The notes under the pieces: model-generated
Databases searched by the model: none
Told to the model about the DNA's origin: nothing
The model's input: only the letters and a program-made list of their open reading frames with translations
From: Desulfobulbus oligotrophicus
GTDB lineage: Bacteria; Desulfobacterota; Desulfobulbia; Desulfobulbales; Desulfobulbaceae
Reading direction: 5' to 3'
Assembly (NCBI RefSeq): GCF_016446285.1
Contig: NZ_CP054140.1
Coordinates: 2,523,501 to 2,587,500 of the forward strand
DNA: 64,000 nt
Program-made: the position numbers and the translations under genes
In this document: piece by piece, positions 18,936 through 28,282 of the stretch
Layout: the number at the start of each line of letters is the position of its first letter
How positions within the stretch are numbered: the first letter of the stretch is position 1

Positions 18936-20054
18936 TAGAGTCTTTTAATATTTCTTGTGTTATAGTGCCGTATGGCACGCAAACACGAGAAATTTACGAT
19001 AACAGACGAACAACGCCAAGACCTTGAGGCGTTGTTGCGCTCACCGAAAACAGCCCAAGATCTGGCATCTCGGGCCAAGATTATCCTCTTAACGGCATCA
19101 GGTAAAACTGCCGAGGATTTGATTGTCGAATTAGGGACAACTTTTCGCACAATCTATCGATGGAGGAAACGATTTAAAGAGTATGGCATCCACGGGCTTG
19201 TCGATCGTCCTCGTAGCGGCCAGCCAAAAAAACTGACCGATGCAACGGTCAAAGAAGTTTTGCGGATGACAGTTGAGTGCATTCCTCATGAGGCAACCCA
19301 TTGGAGTGTTCGCCTTATGGCCAAAGCCGCCAAGGTCACCACGTGGCAGGTGCGACAGATATGGAATGCAGCCGATTTAAAACCGCATCGGCTTAAAAAT
19401 TTCAAAATCAGCAATGATCCGAATTTTGCTGAGAAAGTAATCGATATTGTTGGCCTGTACATGAATCCACCTGAAAATGCGGCTGTGTTTTCCGTTGATG
19501 AGAAAACGCAGATTCAAGCGTTGGATCGTACCCAGCCAATGTTGCCCATGCGGCCCGGCCAGATTGAGCGTCGCACGCATGATTACAAACGAAATGGCAC
19601 CACCAATTTATACGCTGCCTTCGACATTTTAACCGGACAAGTGCTTGGCCGAACAACCAAAAGGCATCGAGCCAAGGAGTTTCTCGACTTCTTGCGGCAG
19701 TTGAATAGGGCCGTTCCAGCCGAGGTTGCCCTCCATGTCATACTGGACAACAGCAGTACCCATAAAACGGCAGATGTGATGCAATGGCTCAAGGCCCACC
19801 CTCGGTTTACGTTCCATTTCACACCAACCAGTGCATCATGGCTGAATGCGGTTGAAAGCTGGTTCGGCCAACTGGAGCGCAGAGCCATCCACCGAGGGGT
19901 GTTTACAAGTGTCAAAGATCTCAGAGATGAAATCCACCGCTTCATCAAGCAGCACAATAACAGATCGGCCAAGCCATTCACATGGACAAAGACTGCAGCG
20001 GTGATACTTGAAAAGGTCTCAAAATTAAAAGACGACACTAACCAAACAGGACAC
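18919..20054 (+). mobile_element. IS630-family insertion sequence inside a sulfotransferase gene
   Basis: A 1136-bp element flanked by TA (18917-18918 and 20055-20056), the target duplication of the IS630/Tc1-mariner group. Terminal inverted repeats match imperfectly over about 18 bp: GTGTCCCGTGCGGTTAAT at the left and, inverted, GTGTCCTGTTTGGTTAGT at the right. It holds one intact transposase. Clean excision would restore the interrupted sulfotransferase frame, so the insertion is recent in evolutionary terms. Confidence 0.93.
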
Positions 20055-20057
20055 TAG
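18972..20057 (+). CDS. IS630-family transposase
   Basis: A 361-residue transposase. Its N-terminal helix-turn-helix/winged-helix region (about residues 10-120) binds the terminal repeats. The DDE catalytic residues are in SVDEKTQIQALDR, LDNSSTHKT and WLNAVESWFGQLE, the usual IS630 arrangement. The frame reads through the right terminal repeat, and its TAG stop is completed by the duplicated target TA plus the next host base (20055-20057). Intact and probably functional. Confidence 0.94.
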   Translation: MARKHEKFTITDEQRQDLEALLRSPKTAQDLASRAKIILLTASGKTAEDLIVELGTTFRTIYRWRKRFKEYGIHGLVDRPRSGQPKKLTDATVKEVLRMTVECIPHEATHWSVRLMAKAAKVTTWQVRQIWNAADLKPHRLKNFKISNDPNFAEKVIDIVGLYMNPPENAAVFSVDEKTQIQALDRTQPMLPMRPGQIERRTHDYKRNGTTNLYAAFDILTGQVLGRTTKRHRAKEFLDFLRQLNRAVPAEVALHVILDNSSTHKTADVMQWLKAHPRFTFHFTPTSASWLNAVESWFGQLERRAIHRGVFTSVKDLRDEIHRFIKQHNNRSAKPFTWTKTAAVILEKVSKLKDDTNQTGH

Positions 20058-20322
20058 CGATATGGGGTCAATAATTTTCTTGCGACAGGAGTTTTTACGA
20101 AATGATTTGAAGTTGTTTCTCTTAGGTGTTGGCTTTTCTGAGGATGAATGCGATCCTATAATCAATGAACCTGATATTAATGTAACCCCGAAAAAGTCAT
20201 CAAACCGAAGTAGTTATTGGACATCAGAAACCGTTGACTATATAACATATAAAGAAAGATTATTATTTGATGTGCTTGCATCAAAAGGAGTCTTTTATGA
20301 AAAGCCATTGGCCAATACCTGA
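20057..20322 (+). pseudogene. Sulfotransferase, 3' portion, separated by IS630 insertion
   Basis: The C-terminal ~88 codons of the sulfotransferase whose 5' part lies at 18390-18918. Reading across the excised IS joins AGC-GAT-ATG in frame and gives SDMGSIIFLRQEF and so on to EKPLANT. No good ribosome-binding site is present, so this piece is unlikely to be translated alone, although the ATG at 20062 opens an 86-codon frame. Its end overlaps the start of the next sulfotransferase gene by 26 bases, as expected for an operon. Confidence 0.85.
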
Positions 20323-21217
20323 CAAGTTATCTTTGGACAAGCATGCACGATTGGCATTCGTGATTGGTACCGGGCGTTGCGGTACTACCATGCTCGCTCA
20401 AATCCTGAATGCGCATTCACGAATTTGTGTGCCTCACGAATTACAGCTTATATTCGGCTACAGTGGCAATGGTCCACGACTTTATGAGTACTTTGCAACA
20501 GCAGAAACGCAGACATGGCAGGCACCTGAGTTTATAAAGGTTGTGGGTAATTTGTGTCCGCATCAGTTTGAAAAATTCTTCGACTATCAGGAGTTTTTCA
20601 ACGCTCGAGAATATCCGGAAAAAGATCTTAGCCTGCTGCTGTCAGATCTGTACTCTGCCACTGCCAAGAGCAAAGGAAAGAATTTTTTTCTGGAACAGAC
20701 ACCATGGTATGGACAGCGGCTTGATCTCATGAACAAGCTTTTTCCTGAAGCCAAATTCATTCATATAATTCGCGATGGGCGGGATGTTGCTCTTTCTTTT
20801 GCACGCACACCCTGGTGGCACGACTCTTCAGCAGATAACCTTGAACGTTGGGGAAATGAGGTGTCAAAAATTGCAGACGATGCAAAAAAAATTCTGGAAA
20901 CACATCAATATTTAGAAATCAAATATGAGGAATTTGTGCTTGCCCCAGAAGTCCATACTTCCCGTATGTTAAACTTTTTAGGTTTTTCCTTCGAAGACGG
21001 GATGCTGTTACCTGAAAAATTAATCGATTATTCGGTCTACCGAAAAATGAAGATGGATAGCCACATGTCCAGCGAGTTCAACAAGTGGAACAAGCAGAAG
21101 AAAAAAGCGGTATTTGCTGATAACGTTTTCGGCTGGAAACGCTCAAACCCTGAAATGTTTAACGATATGTCGGGTCAAACGCGAGCAGCCCTTAGACGTT
21201 TCGGATACGAGGCCTAA
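20297..21217 (+). CDS. Sulfotransferase (Sulfotransfer_3 type)
   Basis: A 306-residue PAPS-dependent sulfotransferase. The 5'-phosphosulfate loop is VIGTGRCGTTMLAQIL near residues 21-36, and the 3'-phosphate motif is FIHIIRDGRDVALSFARTPWW. FLEQTPWYGQRLDL between them resembles the substrate-pocket segment of this family. The ATG at 20297 has AAGGAG eight bases upstream and is preferred to the upstream ATG at 20267. The stop overlaps the aminotransferase start (TAATG). Acceptor probably a sugar hydroxyl of the exported glycan, inferred from the surrounding genes. Confidence 0.92.
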   Translation: MKSHWPIPDKLSLDKHARLAFVIGTGRCGTTMLAQILNAHSRICVPHELQLIFGYSGNGPRLYEYFATAETQTWQAPEFIKVVGNLCPHQFEKFFDYQEFFNAREYPEKDLSLLLSDLYSATAKSKGKNFFLEQTPWYGQRLDLMNKLFPEAKFIHIIRDGRDVALSFARTPWWHDSSADNLERWGNEVSKIADDAKKILETHQYLEIKYEEFVLAPEVHTSRMLNFLGFSFEDGMLLPEKLIDYSVYRKMKMDSHMSSEFNKWNKQKKKAVFADNVFGWKRSNPEMFNDMSGQTRAALRRFGYEA

Positions 21218-22305
21218 TGATTCCCGTCACTAAAACTACCCTTCCCGACTTTGATGACTTTGCAAGTCACTTGAAAGATGTTTGGCATACCGCTGTTCTT
21301 ACCAACAACGGCCCTCTTGTTAAACATCTGTCAGCAGCACTGGCTGAAACTCTTGGCGTCGAGCACATTCAGCTCGTAAGCAATGGCACTCTGGCTATTC
21401 AGCTGGCCATCAAGGCCCTGGATCTCCGAGGCGAAATCATTACCACGCCATACAGTTACGTGGCCACAACCAATGCCATACTTTGGGAAGGCTGCACACC
21501 GGTGTTCGTGGATGTTGCTCCCCAATCATTTTGCATTGATGCAAATCTGATTGAAGCAGCAATTACAAAAAAAACAACCGCCATCCTGGCTACTCATGTT
21601 TACGGTTATCCTTGCGATGTTGTACGCATTCAAGAAATAGCAAATCGTCATAACCTTAAAGTAATCTATGACGCTGCCCATGCTTTTGGTGTGCGTTTGA
21701 ATGAAGAATCATTGTTGAGACACGGCGACTGTAGTACTTTGAGCTTCCATGCAACTAAGCTTTTCCATACAGCTGAGGGCGGAGCCGTCGTTTGCCGTGA
21801 TGAAAAAGTGGCTAAACGGGTTTTTCTTATGAGCAAGTTCGGACACGTGGGCGAGGATGAGTACCTCGACCTTGGCATCAATGCCAAGATGTCCGAACTG
21901 CACGCCGCTATGGGTTTAGCCGTTTTACCAAAGGTTGATGAGATCATTGCCGCACGTTGTGAACGCTCTGGCTGGTATGACAGATACCTGGCAGATTTGA
22001 AGCTGCAGCGCCCTGGGGTTGTTAATGGCCTGGAGTATAATTACGCGTATTATCCTGTTGTTTTCAACACCCATGAATCTATGATGGCTGCTCGAAAACT
22101 CTTGCAGGCCCACAACATATTCCCAAGAAGATATTTCCACCCCTCTCTGAACACACTACCTTTTTTACATAAAAATTTGCAAAAACCATGTCCAGTTTCA
22201 GAATCACTGTCTCAACGTGTGCTGGCTCTCCCCCTTTACGTAACACTTACCCGGCAGGAAGTTAACATGATCTCAAGTTGCATTAAAAATGCAATTACTG
22301 TTTAA
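21217..22305 (+). CDS. DegT/DnrJ/EryC1/StrS-family sugar aminotransferase
   Basis: A 362-residue PLP-dependent aminotransferase acting on nucleotide keto-sugars, giving an amino sugar for the glycan. The PLP Lys is in SFHATKLFHTAEGG near residue 189; DAAHAFG carries the cofactor Asp, and VSNGTLAIQLAIKALD is the phosphate-binding region. It resembles the VioA/FdtB group that makes dTDP-linked 4- or 3-amino deoxy sugars. It overlaps the upstream sulfotransferase by one base. The dehydratase making its substrate is not in the window. Confidence 0.92.
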   Translation: MIPVTKTTLPDFDDFASHLKDVWHTAVLTNNGPLVKHLSAALAETLGVEHIQLVSNGTLAIQLAIKALDLRGEIITTPYSYVATTNAILWEGCTPVFVDVAPQSFCIDANLIEAAITKKTTAILATHVYGYPCDVVRIQEIANRHNLKVIYDAAHAFGVRLNEESLLRHGDCSTLSFHATKLFHTAEGGAVVCRDEKVAKRVFLMSKFGHVGEDEYLDLGINAKMSELHAAMGLAVLPKVDEIIAARCERSGWYDRYLADLKLQRPGVVNGLEYNYAYYPVVFNTHESMMAARKLLQAHNIFPRRYFHPSLNTLPFLHKNLQKPCPVSESLSQRVLALPLYVTLTRQEVNMISSCIKNAITV

Positions 22306-22315
22306 GGAGGTTCGC

Positions 22316-23005
22316 TTGAAGCTGGCAATCATGCAGCCTTACCTGTTTCCTTACCTGGGTTATTTTCAACTTATAAAAGCTGTGGATATGTTCGTTATTT
22401 ATGATGACGTACAGTATATAAAAAGAGGATGGATTAATCGTAACCATATCTTTTCACAAAACGGTAAACAACGTATTACGCTGCAAGTGCTAGGTGGCAG
22501 TTTAAACTCTCTGATTAATCAGGTTAAGGTGGGCAGCAACGGAGAAAAATTATTAAAAACACTTCAACATAACTACAGTAAATCACCATATTTTAAAGAT
22601 ATATTTCCCCTGCTGGAACGAATTTTACTGCAAAAAGAAAAAAATTTAGTTCATTTTTTGGACTATGCCTTAAAACAGACCTGTGAATATTTGAATGTAC
22701 ATCCGAAATGGTATTTTTCTTCATCCTTAACAAAAGACAATACATTACAAGGACAGGACAAAATTCTTTCTATCTGTAAGACTTTAGGAGTTAATGAATA
22801 TATCAATCTACCTGGTGGACGAGGTCTGTATAATCATGAAAAATTCCACCAAAAAGACCTGCGACTATCATTTATTCAACCACGAGCTGTTGAATATCAA
22901 CAATTCAATACATCTTTCATACCAAATCTTTCTATTATTGATGTAATGATGTTCAATAGTCAGAAACAGTGCGGTCGATTTTTAAAGGAATACGATGTCA
23001 ACTGA
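22316..23005 (+). CDS. WbqC-family protein
   Basis: A 229-residue member of the WbqC family, common in O-antigen and capsule loci; members are often next to DegT aminotransferases and are suspected to modify amino sugars, but the reaction is not settled. The N-terminus LAIMQPYLFPYLGYFQLI is the family hallmark. I place the start at the TTG (22316): AAGGAGG ends five bases before it, and the resulting N-terminus matches the family, whereas the ATG at 22289 lies inside the aminotransferase. It overlaps the next sulfotransferase by 11 bases. Confidence 0.9.
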   Translation: MKLAIMQPYLFPYLGYFQLIKAVDMFVIYDDVQYIKRGWINRNHIFSQNGKQRITLQVLGGSLNSLINQVKVGSNGEKLLKTLQHNYSKSPYFKDIFPLLERILLQKEKNLVHFLDYALKQTCEYLNVHPKWYFSSSLTKDNTLQGQDKILSICKTLGVNEYINLPGGRGLYNHEKFHQKDLRLSFIQPRAVEYQQFNTSFIPNLSIIDVMMFNSQKQCGRFLKEYDVN

Positions 23006-23960
23006 AACACGATCAAAAAAATTTCAAAAAAACGAAGATCTAGAGTTTCTTCTTCGGGAACTGGGTAAAGATTTACAACCAACTGAAAACCAACTTGTTC
23101 ATCATTATCTGGATAAATCTCTGCCATACCCTCTTATCCTGATAATGGGTCCATTACGCAGTGGCACCACCCTGTTTCTCCAGTGGCTTGCCAATACCGG
23201 TCTCATTGCTTACCCCACCAACCTGCTATCGCGATTTTATCAGTCACCCATTATTGGTGCAAAAATACAGCTTCTGTTGACTGATCCACAATACAACTTT
23301 CGCGACGAGTTGGGAGAATTTGCCCATCAGACTGCGTACAGATCCGAGAACGGTAAGACTAAAGGTGTACTCGCTCCGAATGAGTTCTGGTACTTTTGGC
23401 GGCGGTTTCTGGCCGAACCGGACCGCGATGTGTGGACGGATGAAGAGTTGCTGCAAACTGTGGACACACAAAATATGCTGGCTGAGTTAACCGGGTTGAT
23501 GACTGTATTTCAAAAACCCTTTGCAGCCAAAGGGATGCTGTTTAATTACAATATTCCTTTTATGAACTCTATTTTAAACAAGGTGTTGTTCGTTCATATT
23601 ACAAGAGATGAGCATGCTAATGCAGTCTCGGTACTTGAAGCGCGTAAACGCCAATTTGATGATAAGAGAAAATGGTATTCTTTTAATATTCCGGAAAAAA
23701 CAGAACTGATGCAACTTGCACCATTTGAACAGGCCTTAGGCCAGGTTCGCGCTATTAATAAGGCAGTTAAGTCAGGGTTAACAAAGGTTGCTGAATCCAG
23801 AAAAATGACTGTTCAATACGAAGAGTTTTGCGATTGTCCCAAAAAATATTTTGAGATACTCATGTCTAAAATAGAGATGCCAGAAACTCCCTATCAGGGG
23901 AAAACCTACTTTAAAGCAACCCGGCTGAAAACAGATAACTCAACAATCAGCATATCTTAA
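22995..23960 (+). CDS. Sulfotransferase, third in locus
   Basis: A 321-residue sulfotransferase. The 5'-phosphosulfate loop is IMGPLRSGTTLFLQWLA near residues 49-65, and the 3'-phosphate motif is FVHITRDEHANAVSVLEAR. It differs clearly from the other two sulfotransferases here, so it probably modifies another position or sugar. AAAGGA precedes the ATG, and the start overlaps WbqC, giving a coupled aminotransferase-WbqC-sulfotransferase set. The 215 bases after it are AT-rich with no gene. Confidence 0.9.
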   Translation: MSTETRSKKFQKNEDLEFLLRELGKDLQPTENQLVHHYLDKSLPYPLILIMGPLRSGTTLFLQWLANTGLIAYPTNLLSRFYQSPIIGAKIQLLLTDPQYNFRDELGEFAHQTAYRSENGKTKGVLAPNEFWYFWRRFLAEPDRDVWTDEELLQTVDTQNMLAELTGLMTVFQKPFAAKGMLFNYNIPFMNSILNKVLFVHITRDEHANAVSVLEARKRQFDDKRKWYSFNIPEKTELMQLAPFEQALGQVRAINKAVKSGLTKVAESRKMTVQYEEFCDCPKKYFEILMSKIEMPETPYQGKTYFKATRLKTDNSTISIS

Positions 23961-24175
23961 TCGGATGAGTAACAATATTCTGAAAACATGGGCTGCGTGC
24001 ACGGTATAAAAATTCCACCACACCTTCACAGGTATCATATCAGTAATTACGGCTAATGCTACACATGTATTGTTTGTCTGTAAAAACATCATCTTAACAG
24101 TACACAGTTTGCAACTTTTACCCGTATTGCAATCTCATTCTTCACATCCAGACAATATAAATACCAGCAGACAAT

Positions 24176-25354
24176 ATGACTTCGACACCAAGAATATCCG
24201 TTATTTTAACATCATTCAATCATGCTTTATTTTTGCGTGAAGCCATTGACAGTGTTTTAAACCAAACGTTTCAAGACTTTGAACTCATCATCTGGGACGA
24301 TGCCTCTAAAGACAACTCCTGGGATATTATTCAAAGCTACAATGATCCACGTATCAAATCTTTTCGTAACGATGAACAAAGACGAGGTGTTTACGGGCTT
24401 AACAAAGCAATTTCCGAAGTGGCCTTAGGTGAATTCATTGCCATTCACCATTCAGATGATGTTTGGGAAGAAAAAAAACTTGAGAAACAATTTGATATTT
24501 TTACACAATGTCCAGATATAGGAGCTGTTTTTACCTGGGTACAAATTATTGATGAAAACGGGTACAAACTAGACCTTGACTGGTTTAATCGACCATACAA
24601 TCGATGGCAGCTGCTTAGAGAACTTTTTTCAGGTGAAAATCATCTGAATCATCCAAGTGCCCTTGTACGGAAGAGTTGTTATGACAGTGTGGGGCTTTAC
24701 AAATTTGGCCTTGCACAAACTGCTGATGCTGAGATGTGGTCTCGTTTACTCCTGCAGCACAATGCTGCGGTTGTAGAGGAAAGACTGGTCAAACACAGAT
24801 TTTTTTCGGATGGTTCGAATACGAGCAGCTTATCAAACAACAATAAAATTCGTGCTCAAAATGAATGGTATATACTGCGATGCAACTTTTTGAATTGTAA
24901 GAAATTCGAGGACCTGCTCCAAATTTTTCCAGAAATCTCTGAGGTATGTAGCGAGAAGGACTTTTCAATTGTCAGGGCGTTAGCATACGTCTCATTGACC
25001 CCTAATATGCCACGAAGTGCTTGGGGATTTGGCATCAACATCTTATATCATGAGATAACAAACACTGTGCACAGTTCGGCCCTATGCAATAAATATGATT
25101 ATAGAAATCTGTTAATAGAAAGTGGACTATTTGATGTATACAGCATCTTACCAGACACTAAAACCAACAACCTAAAGAAACACATTGATGAACAAAACGA
25201 ACAGATTGATTTACAGGAAAAATACATTGATACTCTGGTACAATCTCGGTCATGGAGATGGACAAAACCATTGCGCCTCATTGAACAACACACACAACAA
25301 ATTATTCAGCAGTTACGTGATGTATTAAATGCTAAACGTGATCGAAATATCTAA
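24176..25354 (+). CDS. Family 2 glycosyltransferase with C-terminal coiled coil
   Basis: A 392-residue glycosyltransferase. The GT-A domain occupies residues 1-230: SVILTSFNHALFLREAIDSVL, IWDDASKDNSW and the DxD-like HHSDDVWEEKK. The C-terminal part has a short coiled coil (DEQNEQIDLQEKYIDTLV) then SRSWRWTKPLR, a tail motif often found in large glycan-polymerising or rhamnan-type glycosyltransferases. No strong ribosome-binding site. It lies upstream of a decayed sequence that resembles accessory repeats of such enzymes, so the original gene set was probably larger. Confidence 0.9.
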   Translation: MTSTPRISVILTSFNHALFLREAIDSVLNQTFQDFELIIWDDASKDNSWDIIQSYNDPRIKSFRNDEQRRGVYGLNKAISEVALGEFIAIHHSDDVWEEKKLEKQFDIFTQCPDIGAVFTWVQIIDENGYKLDLDWFNRPYNRWQLLRELFSGENHLNHPSALVRKSCYDSVGLYKFGLAQTADAEMWSRLLLQHNAAVVEERLVKHRFFSDGSNTSSLSNNNKIRAQNEWYILRCNFLNCKKFEDLLQIFPEISEVCSEKDFSIVRALAYVSLTPNMPRSAWGFGINILYHEITNTVHSSALCNKYDYRNLLIESGLFDVYSILPDTKTNNLKKHIDEQNEQIDLQEKYIDTLVQSRSWRWTKPLRLIEQHTQQIIQQLRDVLNAKRDRNI

Positions 25355-25386
25355 CAACAATATCCATTCTCCTTATGTTCAAATGA

Positions 25387-25684
25387 TGCATTTATACAGA
25401 AATTATAGCTGCTTGCGAAGCAATTATTATAAACATTCCTTCTAATCAGATCTGTGCAGTACGTGAAAGAGCAATAGAAATTATCCACATTTCCGGACTG
25501 TATGAAAGCAACTATTATTGCGTTGTGTATTCGAACATTAAAAAAAATATATGATTTGACATGGAATTACTATACGGCTGGCGGAAAGGAAAAAACTTCT
25601 GATAATTTTGATGCTATTAATAAGTACGTTAATCACCGAACATTGGAATCATGTTTGGCAAACGATTCATACTCAATAGATTGA
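25387..25684 (+). pseudogene. Frameshifted remnant of a glycan-biosynthesis accessory repeat
   Basis: Two overlapping short frames, 25387-25554 and 25502-25684, look like one broken protein. Frame 1 has SGLYESNYYCVVYSNIKK, which resembles the SGLFDxxYYLxxYPDV module of exopolysaccharide proteins. Frame 2 continues DLTWNYYTAGGKEK then NFDAINKY, matching the following DPLxHYLxxGxKEG and FDxxYY parts of the same module. Removing one A from the run of eight at 25540-25547 joins them in the right register. There is no start codon with a ribosome-binding site. Very AT-rich. The rest of 25355-25809 shows nothing recognisable. Confidence 0.5.
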
Positions 25685-25809
25685 ATTACCGTTTAATCGT
25701 AAGACCCGAGGGCTGGAAAATGTACGTTGATTAATGACCGCCTTAATATCAGCTATCTCAATACAAATTCAGACAAAATTTTAAATTTTACCCACGGATA
25801 TCGAAATTC

Positions 25810-27174
25810 ATGAAAATTATTCTGACCGCCCATCAATTTCTTCCAGAATACAACTTCGGCACTGAGGTGCTGACCTATAGCGTGGCAAAGGACTTAGTAG
25901 AACGTGGTCACGAGGTTTCTGTCCTGACAGGAGCACCAGCAAAGACATCATTAAACGATGACGAGCGTTTTGATGAGTACCAGATAGATGGCATTAACGT
26001 ATACCGTTTTACACACGAATTCATCCCCATGGGTGATCAAAATGTGATTATGGAAATAGAGTACACCAACAACCTGGTGGCTCGTTACTTTCGGAAACTA
26101 TTAAATAATGTTAAACCCGATCTAGTGCATATCTTTCATATGTCTCGGTTAAGCGCAGCTATCATCGATGTCACTGTTAATATGAACATCCCCACGTACT
26201 TCACACCAACTGATTTTTGGAGTGTTTGCCCTATGAGTCTGCTTATGTTGGATGATGGAACCTCTTGCAAAGGACCAGAGAAACTGGCAACTAATTGTGT
26301 TCGACATGTTGCCATGCGATCTCGTTGGGGGTGGGTTGAAAAATTTGCAAAAGCAGCACCAGATAGCCTTGCAAACCTAGCAGTTGCCATTGTCCGAAAA
26401 GGTTGGTTACCTCGTCAGCTCCCGTTTGTAAATGAAATCTCCGCACTTTCAAAACGAAGCAATTACCTGATTTCACGGCTGAACACCCTCAATGGTATTG
26501 TTTCACCAACCACTGTGATGACTGAGGTACTGGTTAGAAACGGGGTACGACCAGAGTTAATCAAGCAGTATATGTATGGCATCAACATGGACAACTATGA
26601 AGCTCGTCTCCGTAGTCGAACTGCTGGAACAGCTTATACATTTGGTTTTATAGGGGGGTTATCAAATCATAAGGGATGTCATGTACTTATCCAGGCAGTT
26701 CGATTACTCAACCATAAAGATGTACTACTGAAAATCTATGGAAATCCAAAAGATTTTCCAGACTATTACAACAAGTTGCAGGAATTGGCTGAAGACTTTC
26801 CTTCTATCAAGTTTTGCGGCACTTTTCCAAACACTCAAATTGCTGAAATTCTCGACGGTATTGACACTCTGGTAGTCCCCTCTATCTGGTTTGAAAACGC
26901 CCCTCTGGTAATCCACTCAGCACTGGCTGCCGGATGTCCTGTAGTGTCTTCTGATTTTCCTGGTATGTCGGAAGTCATCCACAATGAAAAAAACGGATTA
27001 TTATTTGAACCAGGTAATGCTAAAGACTTGGCCGCAAAGCTCAGACGTTTACTTGATGAACACAATCTTCTTGAAAAACTCAGCAGTAACTGCCGTAAAC
27101 CAAAATCAATTGCAGAATATGTAGACGAAATCTTGACTCTGTATGAGTCTCGCCTTGCATATACAAGTAATTAA
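25810..27174 (+). CDS. Family 4 glycosyltransferase
   Basis: A 454-residue GT-B fold glycosyltransferase. The N-terminal domain begins ILTAHQFLPEYNFGTEVLTYSVAKDL with the glycine-containing acceptor loop. The C-terminal donor domain has FGFIGGLSNHKGCHVLIQA, and the EX7E-type motif starts at ENAPLVIHSALAAGCPVVS. An insertion with several Cys residues (about 140-165) is unusual but could be structural. The protein is cytoplasmic, with a nucleotide-sugar donor unknown. It sits after the decayed region and before the epimerase. Confidence 0.92.
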   Translation: MKIILTAHQFLPEYNFGTEVLTYSVAKDLVERGHEVSVLTGAPAKTSLNDDERFDEYQIDGINVYRFTHEFIPMGDQNVIMEIEYTNNLVARYFRKLLNNVKPDLVHIFHMSRLSAAIIDVTVNMNIPTYFTPTDFWSVCPMSLLMLDDGTSCKGPEKLATNCVRHVAMRSRWGWVEKFAKAAPDSLANLAVAIVRKGWLPRQLPFVNEISALSKRSNYLISRLNTLNGIVSPTTVMTEVLVRNGVRPELIKQYMYGINMDNYEARLRSRTAGTAYTFGFIGGLSNHKGCHVLIQAVRLLNHKDVLLKIYGNPKDFPDYYNKLQELAEDFPSIKFCGTFPNTQIAEILDGIDTLVVPSIWFENAPLVIHSALAAGCPVVSSDFPGMSEVIHNEKNGLLFEPGNAKDLAAKLRRLLDEHNLLEKLSSNCRKPKSIAEYVDEILTLYESRLAYTSN

Positions 27175-27263
27175 GGACATTAACTATTATCATATCAGTC
27201 GATTGTAGGGTATCGAATACTTTTCGACTCTTAATTTCTAACAAATAATTTTCGATATCTTAT

Positions 27264-28247
27264 ATGAAATCATCAGAGTCTCACAAAAATATATCTACAA
27301 ATACCTCCAGCACCTGTCTGGTGATTGGCGGTCGTGGCTTTATCGGACTACATCTGATCGATGCTTTACTGCAACAAGACTATCATGTCCGCTGCTTTGA
27401 TCGTCCTCATGCAGTGCCTCTGGAAAATAAATTACGTAACAATCCAAATTTTGAGATGTTCGAGGGCGATTTCACCAATGAAAAAGATATTGTTGACGCT
27501 TTCAAAGGTTGCGATTTCTGCTTTCATCTCGTCTCTACAACACTTCCGCAATCTTCAAATGCCGACCCGGTATACGATGTTGAAAGCAATGTTGTTGCTA
27601 CAATAAAATTGTTCAATCATGCTGTACGTACAGGTCTTAAAAAAATTATTTTTCCCTCTTCAGGAGGCACAGTTTACGGTGTTCCACTCAACATTCCAAT
27701 CCATGAGGACCATCCCACAAATCCCCTCTGCTCATATGGTATCTCTAAACTGACCATTGAAAAATACCTCGAACTGTACAGACATCTTCATGGGCTGGAG
27801 TACAGTGTGTTACGTATTTCCAACCCGTACGGTGAACGGCAACGAGTCCATTCAAGTCAGGGAGTTATCGCTGTTTTTCTTGGTAAAATATTACGAGGAG
27901 AGGTTGTTGAGATATGGGGAGACGGATCGGTAACCAGAGACTACATCTATATAGCTGATGTTATAGAGGCAATGCTGGCAACGCTTGCATACAGCGGTGA
28001 TCAACGAATTTTTAATATCGGCTCAGGCCAGGGACACAGTCTTAATGAGATACTGGATACAATCGAAACAGTCACTGGCTCGCCGGTACATCGCCGTTAT
28101 TTACCCGGCCGCCCGTTCGATGTGCCCTCAAATGTTTTAGATATAGAACGAGCGCGTCAGTATTTAGATTGGTCACCAGGTATGAGTTTCGAAGAAGGAC
28201 TGTCACGATTTGTTAAGTGGCTGCAACAACAACCGGATGACCAATAG
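27264..28247 (+). CDS. NAD-dependent sugar epimerase/dehydratase (extended SDR)
   Basis: A 327-residue extended short-chain dehydrogenase, GalE-like. NAD binding is by GGRGFIG at residues 23-29, the catalytic YxxxK is YGISK near residue 160, and the active-site Ser/Thr region is FPSSGGTVYG. FDVPSNVLDIERARQYLDW near the C-terminus is typical of nucleotide-sugar epimerases. Likely role: interconverting a UDP- or dTDP-sugar for the glycan; the exact substrate is not readable. It converges on the CysN-CysC-like gene with a 35-base gap. Confidence 0.9.
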   Translation: MKSSESHKNISTNTSSTCLVIGGRGFIGLHLIDALLQQDYHVRCFDRPHAVPLENKLRNNPNFEMFEGDFTNEKDIVDAFKGCDFCFHLVSTTLPQSSNADPVYDVESNVVATIKLFNHAVRTGLKKIIFPSSGGTVYGVPLNIPIHEDHPTNPLCSYGISKLTIEKYLELYRHLHGLEYSVLRISNPYGERQRVHSSQGVIAVFLGKILRGEVVEIWGDGSVTRDYIYIADVIEAMLATLAYSGDQRIFNIGSGQGHSLNEILDTIETVTGSPVHRRYLPGRPFDVPSNVLDIERARQYLDWSPGMSFEEGLSRFVKWLQQQPDDQ

Positions 28248-28282
28248 TTTTCATCATCTTCTATCAATCTATACTATACGCC

